In this document: positions 18,706 to 26,892 of the stretch, piece by piece
Position numbering within the stretch: position 1 is the stretch's first letter
Layout of the letters: every line of letters starts with the position of its first letter
NCBI RefSeq assembly: GCF_021730305.1
Contig: NZ_CP032674.1
Span: 1,101,001-1,165,000 of the forward strand
Direction: 5' to 3'
Origin: Xanthobacter sp. YC-JY1
GTDB lineage: Bacteria > Pseudomonadota > Alphaproteobacteria > Rhizobiales > Xanthobacteraceae
Length of the DNA: 64,000 nt
Program-made: the position numbers and the translations under genes
The notes under the pieces: generated by a model
Databases searched by the model: none
Told to the model about the DNA's origin: nothing
Seen by the model: the letters and a program-made list of their open reading frames with translations, nothing else

Positions 18706-18733
18706 TGGTATGGCAGGGCATATTCTGGTATGG
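18706..18733. repeat. tandem TGGTATGG direct repeats upstream of oxalate decarboxylase
   Basis: TGGTATGG occurs at 18706-18713 and 18726-18733, exactly 20 bp apart, in the gap between crcB and the oxalate decarboxylase gene, about 140-165 bp before the latter. Two-turn spacing suggests a direct-repeat operator. The regulator is unknown. Confidence 0.3.
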
Positions 18734-18752
18734 GCGCCCCCCGCCGGGATCT

Positions 18753-19157
18753 TCACGCGCCGACGCTGCGCGAGACCGTGGCGACGGCGCCCGGGAGCAT
18801 GAAGCCCAGTGCCACCGCGGTCAGGCCCAGCGCCACCGACAGGCCCACATTGAGCGCCGCGCGCGCGGGCTCGCCGGTCTGCAGCAGGTCGAGCGTCTGG
18901 AGGCTGAAGGACGAGAAGGTGGTGAAGCCGCCGCACAGGCCAGTCAGCAGGAACTGGCGGACTTCGTTCGGCGTGGACGACCCGGCGCCCTGGAAGGTCG
19001 CTGCGAGCGCGCCGATGAGGAATGAGCCGGCGATGTTGATGAGAATGGTCCCCCACGGCAGCGCGCTGCCGAACAGGGGGGTGAGCCAGCGGTTCAACCC
19101 GAAGCGCAGGATGGACCCGAGCGCGCCGCCAAGTGCCACGTAAGTATAAAGGAGCAT
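18753..19157 (-). CDS. crcB: CrcB/Fluc fluoride ion channel
   Basis: 134 residues from ATG 19157 with GAGGTGG just upstream. Four hydrophobic helices and the family signatures GGALGSILRFGLNRW near the start, NIAGSFLIGA (with the conserved Asn) and GLCGGFTTFSSFS (the Phe/Ser-rich fluoride pathway) are all present. CrcB dimers let fluoride leave the cytosol. I looked for a fluoride riboswitch upstream and could not identify one with confidence. Confidence 0.92.
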   Translation of the reverse strand: MLLYTYVALGGALGSILRFGLNRWLTPLFGSALPWGTILINIAGSFLIGALAATFQGAGSSTPNEVRQFLLTGLCGGFTTFSSFSLQTLDLLQTGEPARAALNVGLSVALGLTAVALGFMLPGAVATVSRSVGA

Positions 19158-19722
19158 GATCCACCTCGTCGGGACGCCGATCCGCGCGTTGCTGACGCGA
19201 TCGATGTGGAAAGCATTCCACGGGCGGGTGGGGGCGGACATTCTACGTCCGTGTCGGGCGCCTGAACGATTGGCTGGTGGGACGATCCATTTGGATGTGT
19301 CGAGGGCTTCGGCGGTCGGCTTCCGGCCGCAGATCCGAGCCGGTTGAGGAAGACGTGGATCAGGGGCGTTTAGCGGTAGCTCTGCTCACGATGAGCCTGC
19401 CGGCTAACCTCAAATCTCACTCTATGCCGCGCGGGCGCTTTTGAGTGTGCCTTAGATCAGCACTGCCGGCCGGAAGTGGGCTGGAGAAACGACGCCTGAC
19501 AGGTCTTCCTGGCCCCCTGCCTCATCTTCTCGAATGGACGCTCGATCATGCTGAGGCGCCAGCTCGGCTCGACATGCAAGGCGGCCACCCTCACGAGTGA
19601 GGAGTCCAGTCGCTCTCCGGGCGGGTTCCCTGTCCTCGGGAGGCGGGCTGACCTCCCGCTCGCTCCCTCAGCGACAGCCGACCGCCGGGCGGAGCACGCT
19701 CGCCGCCCGGCGGTCGCAAATC
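19158..19722. other. intergenic region without a confident gene
   Basis: About 565 bp between crcB and the etfA fragment. Short open frames here have no recognisable domain. The only clear structure is the stem-loop at 19680-19715. This is plausibly decayed sequence near the insertion-element junction. Confidence 0.45.
19680..19715 (-). terminator. stem-loop downstream of etfA fragment
   Basis: Perfect 13-bp inverted repeat GACCGCCGGGCGG / CCGCCCGGCGGTC with a 10-nt loop, 7 bp after the etfA stop codon. It lacks a clear T run, so termination is likely but not certain. Confidence 0.55.
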
Positions 19723-19974
19723 CTATCCCTTAACCTTGGCGATTTCCGCCTTGAGTTCAGGGATGACGGTGTTGATATCGCCGACGAGGCCGTAGTCGGC
19801 CACCTGGAAGATGGGGGCCTCCTCGTCCTTGTTGACGGCGACGATGACCTTGGAGTCCTTCATGCCGGCGAGATGCTGGATGGCACCGGAGATGCCGAGG
19901 GCGATGTAGAGCTCGGGGGCGACGACCTTGCCGGTCTGGCCCACCTGCCAGTCGTTCGGGGCATAGCCCGCACC
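19723..19974 (-). pseudogene. etfA: etfA 3' fragment (electron transfer flavoprotein alpha, C-terminal ~83 residues)
   Basis: The frame reads [20 protein letters not shown] and continues through [16 protein letters not shown] and [19 protein letters not shown], the FAD-binding C-terminal half of ETF alpha. ETF-alpha is about 310 residues, so roughly the first 230 are missing. Homology stops exactly at the end of the IS3-family element at 19975. On the far side of that element (after 22578) the sequence is not etfA, so the 5' part was lost or moved. It cannot make a working flavoprotein. Confidence 0.85.
19972..19974. repeat. 3-bp target-site duplication candidate (left)
   Basis: ACC directly left of the IS3 end, matched by ACC at 22579-22581. 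Three bp is the usual IS3-family duplication, but such a match occurs by chance once in 64. Confidence 0.5.
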
Positions 19975-19992
19975 TGAACCGCCCCGGGTTTT

Positions 19993-20900
19993 CTAGACGC
20001 CTTCGGGGTTCTCTTTGTGCTGCCGTTCGAACTCGATGGGCGACAGCATCCCGTTGCGTGCGTGTCTGCGGGTGGGGTTGTAGAACATCTCGATGTAATC
20101 GAACATGTCCCGGCGTGCCTCGTCGCGCGTGCGGTAGACCTTCCGGCGGATCCGTTCGCGCTTGAGCAGGGTGAAGAAGCTCTCGGCCACGGCGTTGTCA
20201 TGGCGCGTTGTCATGGCAGTTGCCACGACGGCTCATTGAGGGCTGCAGATCGTGGTGTTTCAGGAACGAAGCCCACTCCATGCTGAAGAACTGGCTCCCC
20301 TGGTCCGAATGCACCATCACACGGCCCTTCGGCTTGCGTCGCCAGACGGCGGCCAGCAGCACCTGAAGCACGACGTTGGTCGTCTGCCGGGCCTGCATGG
20401 ACCAGCCGACGACGCGGGCGGGAGAAGAGGGCGATCACGACCGCCAGATAGGCGAAGCCTTCGTGGGTGCGGATATAGGTGATGTCGGTCACCCAGGCCT
20501 TGTCCGGCGCCTCCGTGTCAAAACGGCGATCGAGCGTGTTGTCGACCGCCAGGGATGGCTTGCCTCCATAGTGGCCGGGGCGGCGCCTGTAGCCGATCTG
20601 CGCCCGGATGCCGGCGAGCCGCGTCAGCTGTGCAACCCGGTTGGGACAGCACCTCTCGCCCAGGTTCGCTAACTGGCTCCGCCAGATCGTCGTGAAGCTT
20701 GCGATAGCCATAGACCTTGCCGCTCTCGCGCCATGCGGCGCGGATCAGCGCGGTCTGTCGTTGGTCTTCCTGCGCGCGCTTGCTCAGCGGGTCCTTCAGC
20801 CAGGCATAGAAGCCGCTGGGCTGGGCACGCAGGCACCGACACATGGCGCGGATCGAAACAGAAGGCGATGCTCGGCCATGAACGCGTACTTCACTTTGCA
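19993..20900 (-). pseudogene. IS3-family transposase OrfB, multiply frameshifted
   Basis: Pieces of the DDE transposase are readable in different frames, in order: AMCRCLRAQPSGFYAWLKDP, then DKAWVTDITYIRTHEGFAYL (first catalytic Asp region), then GRVMVHSDQGSQFFSMEWA (second Asp), then [18 protein letters not shown] (catalytic Glu region) and [18 protein letters not shown]. At least three frame changes (near 20690, 20420 and 20220) break it, so it is a remnant. Normal OrfB is about 280-300 residues in one frame. Confidence 0.85.
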
Positions 20901-20990
20901 TCCTTGGCGAAGCACGCGGCCGCTTTTATGGAATGGCCCGCCCCTCACTTCCCGGCATGATGACGATGTCGGATTTGGAGGAGAGGACCG

Positions 20991-22025
20991 ATGACGAAGC
21001 CCCCCATCGCCGTGCTCGGGATCGATCTGGGCAAGAATAGCTGCAGCTTGGCAGGTATGGACGCGACCGGTGCCGTGGTTATGCGCAAGCGGCTGACGCG
21101 CGAAGCGATCGTGGCGTTCGCGGCGACGTTGCCGGCATGCGTCATTGCGATGGAGGCGTGTTGCGGCGCGCACTTTCTCGGCCGGACGCTGGCGTTGCAT
21201 GGGCACACGATCCGGCTGATGTCGCCGGAATATGTGCAGCCCTATGTCAAGGCGCAGAAGACCGACGACCGTGACGCCGAGGCGATCGCCGAAGCGGCGA
21301 CACGGCCAACGATGCGCTTTGTCTCGTTGAAGAGCGAAGCTCAGCTCGACCTGCAGATCCTGCACCGGGTGCGGGAGCGGCTGGTGAATGCGCGCACCGC
21401 GCTGATCAACCAGTTGCGGGCGGTGCTGCTCGAGCGCGGCATCGTCCTGCCAAAGGGTCGTGTCAACCTGATGCGTCGCCTCGAAGAGCTCATGGCCGGC
21501 GATCCGGCTGTCAGTGCGCGTACACGCACGTTATTGGCTGACCTCCACAAGGAATGGGCGGGGCTCGACCAAAAGATCAAGGCCTATGACGATGAGCTCG
21601 CCGCGCTGACCCGTGAGGATGAACAGGCTCGGCGACTGGCGACGATCCCCGGCATCGGCGTCATCAACGCAACTGCATTGCTGGCGGCCATCGGCGACGG
21701 GAGCGCCTTCGCCAAGGCAAGGGATCTGGCCGCTTGGCTCGGCCTGACGCCTCGGCAACACTCGACCGGAGGCAAGACGAAACTTCTCGGGAATAGCAAA
21801 CGCGGGAACGGCTATTTGCGCAAGCAGCTGATTCACGGTGCCCGAGCCGCCATGCCGCATCTCGCGGCGAAGCCGAACCCGTTGGGCACTTGGCTGCAGG
21901 CGATGCTGACCCGCGCGCATCCCAATGTCGTGGTCGTGGCGCTGGCGGCGAAGCTGGCGCGCATCGCCTGGGCGGTGTTGCACACGCAGAAAGACTTCGA
22001 TCGGCACGCGCTTGCCGCCGCCTAA
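20991..22025 (+). CDS. IS110/IS1111-family transposase (DEDD recombinase)
   Basis: 344 residues. The N-terminal RuvC-like DEDD domain begins VLGIDLGKNSC (first Asp), with an acidic residue in CVIAMEACCG and the KTDDRDAEAIAEA motif near 100. The C-terminal Tnp_20 domain includes LATIPGIGVINATALLAAIG and the HSTGGKTKLLGNSKRGNGYL segment, which carries the catalytic-Ser region. Enzymes of this family recombine DNA guided by a structured RNA made from the element's own non-coding end. The start follows GGAGAGGACCG. Confidence 0.93.
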   Translation: MTKPPIAVLGIDLGKNSCSLAGMDATGAVVMRKRLTREAIVAFAATLPACVIAMEACCGAHFLGRTLALHGHTIRLMSPEYVQPYVKAQKTDDRDAEAIAEAATRPTMRFVSLKSEAQLDLQILHRVRERLVNARTALINQLRAVLLERGIVLPKGRVNLMRRLEELMAGDPAVSARTRTLLADLHKEWAGLDQKIKAYDDELAALTREDEQARRLATIPGIGVINATALLAAIGDGSAFAKARDLAAWLGLTPRQHSTGGKTKLLGNSKRGNGYLRKQLIHGARAAMPHLAAKPNPLGTWLQAMLTRAHPNVVVVALAAKLARIAWAVLHTQKDFDRHALAAA

Positions 22026-22279
22026 TCGCTCGGAACAGCGGGCGGGAAACGCCGCACGCTCAAGATGTCTGCGAGAGATGAAGTAAAGAGGGCATAACAG
22101 GTCGTACCGGCAGCCTGAAAACCTGATCCTAAATGTGGTGCTCGGCACCGGCGCTTTTATGAGGATCAGGCTGCGCGGATATCCATCTTGGCCAAGGCTT
22201 CAGCCTTGAGACCGGATACGTTGATGCAGACCATCTTGCCATCTTTGACATCCCCCTTGCGGACGGGGCGGGCCATACG
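22026..22279 (+). ncRNA. candidate bridge-RNA region of the IS1111-group element
   Basis: This 254-bp non-coding 3' end is far longer than the 63-bp 5' end. In IS1111-group elements the guide (bridge) RNA is expected in the 3' non-coding end. The position is seen; the RNA itself and its loops are inferred from the family and not folded here. Confidence 0.4.
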
Positions 22280-22282
22280 TTT

Positions 22283-22518
22283 AGGATGTCGCGCTCCTCC
22301 GTCACGCGCTGCAACTCTCGCTTCAGCCGGCCGACCTCAGCGGCCTGACCGTCATCGTGGGCCACGGCAGCAGGCTTGCCGTACTGTTTCCTCCACTCGT
22401 AGAGCGAGTACTTGCTGATCCCCAGCCGGGCCGCCACCTCCGCAACCGGATAGCCCCGTTCGGTGATCTGAACGACCGCGTCGCGTTTGAAGTCCTCGGT
22501 GAAGTTCGCTTTGCCCAT
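22283..22518 (-). pseudogene. IS3-family OrfA (HTH) 5' part, split by IS110 insertion
   Basis: 78 codons of OrfA: FTEDFKRDAVVQITERGYPV, the helix-turn-helix EVAARLGISKYSLYEWRKQYG and the leucine-zipper start LKRELQRVTEERDIL. Its last codons (KAAACFAKDAK, stop at 20891-20893) lie on the other side of the IS110 element. Confidence 0.88.
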
Positions 22519-22667
22519 CGGGGCCTCCTTGCCTAAAAGCTTAGGGAAGAAGGCGTCCAGGAATCTAGGGGCGGTTCAACCGACCATTGGACACACAGCC
22601 TGAGCTGAGGGAAGGTCTCCGTATTTTACCGCCGGAATTGGAAACCTTCGCGGCTGCCGACGGTGAG

Positions 22668-23552
22668 CTAAAACACTTGCAGAAGACGTATTGTGCCCCG
22701 AAGTTCCTCCGGGAAACCTCCCGACGTTGCGACGTCGCGCTGAACTAGGCCCAAGACCTGGAAGGTCGGAGTGATGAACTTGGACAGCTCCAGGCGTGCC
22801 TGACTGCGCTCGGTTGAGTTTCCGGTCGGCATTCCGGCGAGAAATTCCCTCCCGCCCCAAAACTGCGAATAACCGACCGCAGCCGACCAGGAGGGGGCGA
22901 AAGCGTAGGAGAGCCAAGCCTGAAACTGATAGGTGGGATCTTGCGACAGGGTCTGGGTCCCGTTGCCAGCCTTGCTGTTGTCCCCGTACCAGACCACGTC
23001 GCCTGTCAGCTGAAGCGCGAAGCCACTGGTGAGGCCCTGATACCATCCGGCCTGCAGATCCAGCTTCCAGCGGTTCTCACCCAGGTTCAGCACCTCGCCT
23101 GCACTGTACTGGCCGATGGGCAGGAACACATACGGCATGATGCCGATATAGGTCTGCGTCGCCTTGTTGTTCACCACCCAGACCGTGGTCGCGAGGATGG
23201 GATCGCCGAGGCCGGCGGCGGCGTCGAACGGGGCGCCACCGAGCCGGCCGTTGTAGAGGGTGCCGGCGGGGATGAGCACCTGCGGCGCAACCGTGAAGCC
23301 GCCGATGTCGAAGTAATGCACGTAGCGCAGAATATTGACGTAGGAATCAAGGCCGGTGCCATTGGAGATGGTCTGTCCCGAGGCGCTGACATATTCGTCG
23401 CGGGTCGCATACTGGCTGTAGAAGACCAGCAGGTTGGTGCCGGCGGGTGCGGGCAGGTAGTCGCCGGAATTCACGTCGGCAGCCCAGGCGGGCGAGCCGG
23501 CGAGCATGGCGCAGAAGACGGCGAGGACGATGTCCTTGAACGAACGGATCAT
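22668..23552 (-). CDS. outer-membrane channel-like protein, Phenol_MetA_deg family
   Basis: 294 residues with a Sec signal (MIRSFKDIVLAVFCAMLAGS, cleavage after PAWA-AD) and an all-beta mature part: alternating hydrophobic strands, and a C-terminal Phe (LLQVF) typical of outer-membrane barrels. It fits the MetA-pathway/SphA family found beside aromatic and hydrocarbon degradation genes and thought to admit hydrophobic substrates. GGAGGA lies just before the start. It follows the carboxylase operon by about 140 bp on the same strand, so it probably takes up the ketone or its precursor. Confidence 0.82.
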   Translation of the reverse strand: MIRSFKDIVLAVFCAMLAGSPAWAADVNSGDYLPAPAGTNLLVFYSQYATRDEYVSASGQTISNGTGLDSYVNILRYVHYFDIGGFTVAPQVLIPAGTLYNGRLGGAPFDAAAGLGDPILATTVWVVNNKATQTYIGIMPYVFLPIGQYSAGEVLNLGENRWKLDLQAGWYQGLTSGFALQLTGDVVWYGDNSKAGNGTQTLSQDPTYQFQAWLSYAFAPSWSAAVGYSQFWGGREFLAGMPTGNSTERSQARLELSKFITPTFQVLGLVQRDVATSGGFPEELRGTIRLLQVF

Positions 23553-23693
23553 GATTCCTCCAGACTGATTTTTGGGTGATGGACGGCGTTGGCGCGCCGC
23601 GGTGGTCCGCGCCCTGCTGGCGCACGGACATGGAGCCTGCCTGCCCCGGCCGGGCGTGGGCCACGGTCCGGGGTCGCTGGCAGACGGGGTGGC

Positions 23694-24536
23694 TCAGGCC
23701 CGAAGCCGGGCGAGTTGCTGGAGCACGGATTCCGGCTCTGCCCCCTCGGGGATCTCGGCGAAGTAGAACTGGCCGCCACCAAGCGTGGCGAGGGGCCCGC
23801 CGCTCCACAGGTCCCGGCTCACGTCGATGCCGAGGGCGAAGTCCCCACCCGCAACCGGCTCGGTGCTGATGAGGGTGTCGAACTCGCTGGTGGCGCCCCC
23901 GTCACGCCCGCGCAAGGCAAGGCCCCAGCGATAATGCCGAGCAACGTTCACGAGTGGACGGCTCGCATCCATGTCGCCGGCTTCGGCGGCCTGGTCCTCC
24001 TCCAGCAGCAGCCCGCCGATGGGAAGGGCCGAGACCACGCGCACTAGGTCCGCCATATACATGGCGGCGCTCTCGACCATGTCGGCGTCGATGGGGACAC
24101 CCTCCCGCCCGGCGAAGGCTGCGGCCTCGGCGAGCCAGCGCCGGGGAGCGGGGAAGGCAAGCACCAGCGGGGTCTGCCCGCGCAGGCTCGCCGCCACGGC
24201 CTCCACCACCTCCGCCAGTAGCCGGCGGGGATCCTCCTCCTCCAGCATGCGCTTGAGGGGGAAGGCGGCGCGGGATTTCGCCGCCATCTGCGTCTTCAGG
24301 GCAGGATTCCGCTCCACCCAGGAGCGGTAGAGATCGCCCACGTCCACCACGCCCACGTCCGGTCGCAGCAGGCCATGGGCCTGAGTGAAGAAGGAGAGAT
24401 AGCGCGGCGCGCTCTCCCACGGGTCGCCCCCCTCCCCGAGCAGAAGGCGCCGGGCATAGCCCGACGACTTCAGCCAGACCCTGAGTCCGGGCGCGCCGGA
24501 CGGACGCGGCAGGGCATCCACGAGCCGTGGGCTCAT
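23694..24536 (-). CDS. apcE: acetophenone-carboxylase epsilon-like subunit (ApcE-like)
   Basis: 280 residues, about 30 kDa, soluble, with no common domain that I can name. It overlaps the HyuB-like gene by 4 bp (ATGA) and is the fifth gene of the operon, matching in place and size the fifth, more loosely attached subunit of acetophenone carboxylase (about 34 kDa). Internal features are an arginine/leucine-rich N-terminal half (RYLSFFTQAHGLLRPDVGVV) and a C-terminal mixed alpha/beta part with LGGGQFYFAEIPEGAEPE. The assignment rests mainly on synteny and size. Confidence 0.55.
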   Translation of the reverse strand: MSPRLVDALPRPSGAPGLRVWLKSSGYARRLLLGEGGDPWESAPRYLSFFTQAHGLLRPDVGVVDVGDLYRSWVERNPALKTQMAAKSRAAFPLKRMLEEEDPRRLLAEVVEAVAASLRGQTPLVLAFPAPRRWLAEAAAFAGREGVPIDADMVESAAMYMADLVRVVSALPIGGLLLEEDQAAEAGDMDASRPLVNVARHYRWGLALRGRDGGATSEFDTLISTEPVAGGDFALGIDVSRDLWSGGPLATLGGGQFYFAEIPEGAEPESVLQQLARLRA

Positions 24537-26809
24537 TGCTTCTCGCCCCCCATGGCGCCGACGGCGGCAAGACGGGCCTCAAGCTCGGCGATGCGCACAT
24601 CCTTGGGATGCGGCATGTAGTTGGGGCGCGGTGTATCAGCGTCGCGGGTCTTGTGCGGGCTGCCCATGTAGAGGGTCTGGACATCATCGCCCCACGCACC
24701 GAAATACTGCAGGTGGGTCGGCGGCGTGGGCTTGCTCCAGTCCTTCACGAAGTCCGAATACGGCCTGGAGCGGGCGATGCGGGCCTTGCGCTCGGCAGCG
24801 CGCGCCACTTCGGTGGCCACCTCGTCGATGGCGAGGGTCTCGGGGTCGAACGCCACCTTGTAGAGGCGGGCGGCGACCTCCGGGGAGATCAGCCCCTCCT
24901 CGATGTCCTTGATGACGCCCCTTGGGTCGCGCTCCAGCAGGTCGCCGTAGCCGGCGCCTGCCCCCTGCGAGATCATGAACAGCTCGCCGCGCTTCGAGAT
25001 TTCAAAGCCCATGCCCATGTGGTGGGTGGTGTAGCTGGCGCCCTCGAAGGGCTGCTCGTTCATGATCTCCTCGATGGAGTGCTTGAACTTCTCCGGCGTG
25101 TTTTGCAGCACGTCGTAGACATCCACGCCCTTCACCTTGGACAACGGATAGCAGCCGCAGGCATAGCCGCCGAACAGCCCCTGGAGCGGCGGGATCTTGG
25201 CGCCCTGGCAGGTGGTCATGAAGCCCCACTGCTCGCTGTCCTTGGTGGCCACCATCATGGTGTAGCCCTGGCCGCCGCGATACTTGCCCGGCGCGATGGC
25301 ATCGCGTGTCATCTTCTTGGACACGAGCTGGAGGAACGGCACCTCTTCCTCGTTCAGCTCCTGCTCGCCGATGTCGGCCATGGTGGCGAAGATGGGGGCC
25401 AGCGCATGCTCGCCGTCCCGGTCCACGGTGGCGCCGGCGCCCATGCCGTTGAGGTCGGCGCAGAGATTGCCCAGGGTCTCGCCGTGCTGGGACACGCCGC
25501 CCCAGATGAAGGTGTTGATCATGTTGAAGGTCGGGGCGTGGACCTTGGTGAACTTCTCCGGGCAGGAATAGAGGAACTTCGCCACCGCGTGCTGGCCCGC
25601 CGTGAAGCCCGTGAAGATGGACATCAGGCTCTGCGAGTTGGGCGCGTCGTAGGAACAGTTGACGATGGAATGGGGGTCGGTGATGACCTCGATGGGGGCG
25701 AAGGCCGCCTGCCCGCGCGGCAGGTCCGGCCACACGTAACACAGGAACACCTGCGCCAGCATGCCCTTGAGGCCGGCGACGATGGTATTGGTGGCGCGGT
25801 TGGTGAATTCCGGCGCGGAGCCGCGGAAATCGAAGATCAGCCGGTCGCCGGTCTTGGTCAGCTTGCAGTTGATCTTCACCACGCAGTTCTCGCGCAGGGT
25901 TGAGTCCTGGATGATGTAGGTGCGCACCGTCATGTCCGGCCACTCGGAAATGCGGCGCTTCACCTCGGCGCGCACATTCTCCATGGTCAGGCGCAGGGTG
26001 GAGATGAGGGCCTCCGGGCCGTCGGTGTTCAGCGTCTCCTCGATGCGCTGCTTGATGCGCAGGCAGGCGAACAGCTTCACCTTCATGTCTTCATATTGCA
26101 GCTTGGGCTCGCGCACCGAATTCTGTAGGAAGGTGAGGATATCGCGCTTGATCTGGTAGTTCTCGACCACGCGGAAGGGCGACATCTTCAACCCCTCGTC
26201 GGACGGGCTCTCCGCCATGGACGGCATGCCGCCCGGCTCGATGGCGCCGTTCTCTCCCTCATGCACGGTGGAGGCCACCCAGCACACGAGCTTGCCGTTG
26301 TGGAAGATGGGCACGATCATGGACTGGTCGGTATTGTGGACGTTGCCGTAGCGGCTGTCGTTGTGGATGAAGCCGTCGCCTTCCCGCACCCCGACGGTCG
26401 GATCATTCATCCAGTTCTTGATGATGAACTTGATGGGGTGGTGCACCAGCGCCGAGAAGATCAGCACGCCGCCGGCGGAGGCGATGGCCAGATCGCCGGA
26501 GGCCGAATACACGCCGGTGATCACGTCGCCCCATTTGGCGCCGGGGGCGGCGCCCATCTGCTCCACCATCTCGTAGCCTTCGTCGCAGCCGGCCTGGATG
26601 CGATCGCGGATCTTGGCGATGATGTGGCTGTCGGCCACCTTGGTAATGGCCTCTTCCTCGTCTGCCGTGCGCGGCATGAGGTCGTGGTTCTGCATGATCT
26701 CGGGGTCGGGGCCGAGGAACAAGGTGGTGTCGTTCAGGAACTTCCGGACCAGGGCGGCCTCTTCGGCGCTGGGCAGCTTGCCGCGGCCGGCGATGCTCAT
26801 GTCGTTCAT
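24533..26809 (-). CDS. apcD: HyuB-type carboxylase subunit (ApcD-like; acetone/acetophenone carboxylase family)
   Basis: 758 residues from ATG 26809, which has GGGAGGA about 8 nt upstream. It belongs to the hydantoinase-B/acetone-carboxylase-alpha fold: GDGFIHNDSRYGNVHNTDQS (a metal-binding-type segment in this family), STLRENCVVKINCKL, FDFRGSAPEFTNRATNT and SKKMTRDAIAPGKYRGGQG are all family landmarks. In these enzymes this subunit joins the activated ketone and carboxyphosphate/CO2. The sequence differs clearly from the acetone carboxylase AcxB I recall, and the five-gene setting favours an acetophenone-type enzyme. The frame upstream of 26809 lacks family features. Confidence 0.75.
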   Translation of the reverse strand: MNDMSIAGRGKLPSAEEAALVRKFLNDTTLFLGPDPEIMQNHDLMPRTADEEEAITKVADSHIIAKIRDRIQAGCDEGYEMVEQMGAAPGAKWGDVITGVYSASGDLAIASAGGVLIFSALVHHPIKFIIKNWMNDPTVGVREGDGFIHNDSRYGNVHNTDQSMIVPIFHNGKLVCWVASTVHEGENGAIEPGGMPSMAESPSDEGLKMSPFRVVENYQIKRDILTFLQNSVREPKLQYEDMKVKLFACLRIKQRIEETLNTDGPEALISTLRLTMENVRAEVKRRISEWPDMTVRTYIIQDSTLRENCVVKINCKLTKTGDRLIFDFRGSAPEFTNRATNTIVAGLKGMLAQVFLCYVWPDLPRGQAAFAPIEVITDPHSIVNCSYDAPNSQSLMSIFTGFTAGQHAVAKFLYSCPEKFTKVHAPTFNMINTFIWGGVSQHGETLGNLCADLNGMGAGATVDRDGEHALAPIFATMADIGEQELNEEEVPFLQLVSKKMTRDAIAPGKYRGGQGYTMMVATKDSEQWGFMTTCQGAKIPPLQGLFGGYACGCYPLSKVKGVDVYDVLQNTPEKFKHSIEEIMNEQPFEGASYTTHHMGMGFEISKRGELFMISQGAGAGYGDLLERDPRGVIKDIEEGLISPEVAARLYKVAFDPETLAIDEVATEVARAAERKARIARSRPYSDFVKDWSKPTPPTHLQYFGAWGDDVQTLYMGSPHKTRDADTPRPNYMPHPKDVRIAELEARLAAVGAMGGEKQ

Positions 26810-26859
26810 GGGTTTATCCTCCCGGATTATCTCAGGTGATCGCAGCGCCATGGGGCGCG

Positions 26860-26884
26860 CTCTCCCCGCGCGGGGCGGGGAGAG
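26860..26884. repeat. hairpin in the apcC-apcD gap
   Basis: CTCTCCCC (26860-26867) and GGGGAGAG (26877-26884) form a GC-rich stem inside the operon, in the 83-bp gap between the second HyuA-like gene and the HyuB-like gene. It could act as an mRNA stability or partial-termination element tuning subunit ratios. Function is inferred. Confidence 0.4.
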
Positions 26885-26892
26885 AAACGGCG

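Larger units (their letters stand above)
20928..22279 (+). mobile_element. IS110-family element, IS1111 group, inserted in IS3 orfA
   Basis: About 1352 bp between the two halves of IS3 orfA. Rejoining the flanks restores the orfA reading (DIL then KAAA). A perfect 12-bp sub-terminal inverted repeat, ATGGCCCGCCCC at 20933-20944 and its complement at 22265-22276, lies a few bp inside each end, as in the IS1111 group. The 5' non-coding end is about 63 bp and the 3' end about 254 bp. The transposase is intact, so the element may be active. The exact end bases are ambiguous within a T run. Confidence 0.85.
19975..22578 (-). mobile_element. IS3-family insertion sequence, degenerate, interrupted by an IS110-type element
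   Basis: The ends form inverted repeats of about 27 bp with TGAACCGCCCC at both tips (left 19975, right 22578), differing at a few inner positions, flanked by ACC on both sides. Removing the nested element leaves about 1.25 kb, a normal IS3 size. orfA (near 22518) and orfB (to 19993) run on the minus strand. orfA is split by the nested element and orfB has several frameshifts, so this copy cannot move by itself. Confidence 0.85.

Noticed and set aside
19158-19300. possible fluoride riboswitch upstream of crcB
   Set aside because: I could not find the conserved core of the crcB RNA motif by eye; a covariance-model search would settle it.
22576-23046. 156-residue minus-strand frame overlapping the outer-membrane channel gene
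   Set aside because: It is an alternate-frame shadow of the channel gene. It was checked as a possible etfA 5' continuation and does not match ETF alpha.
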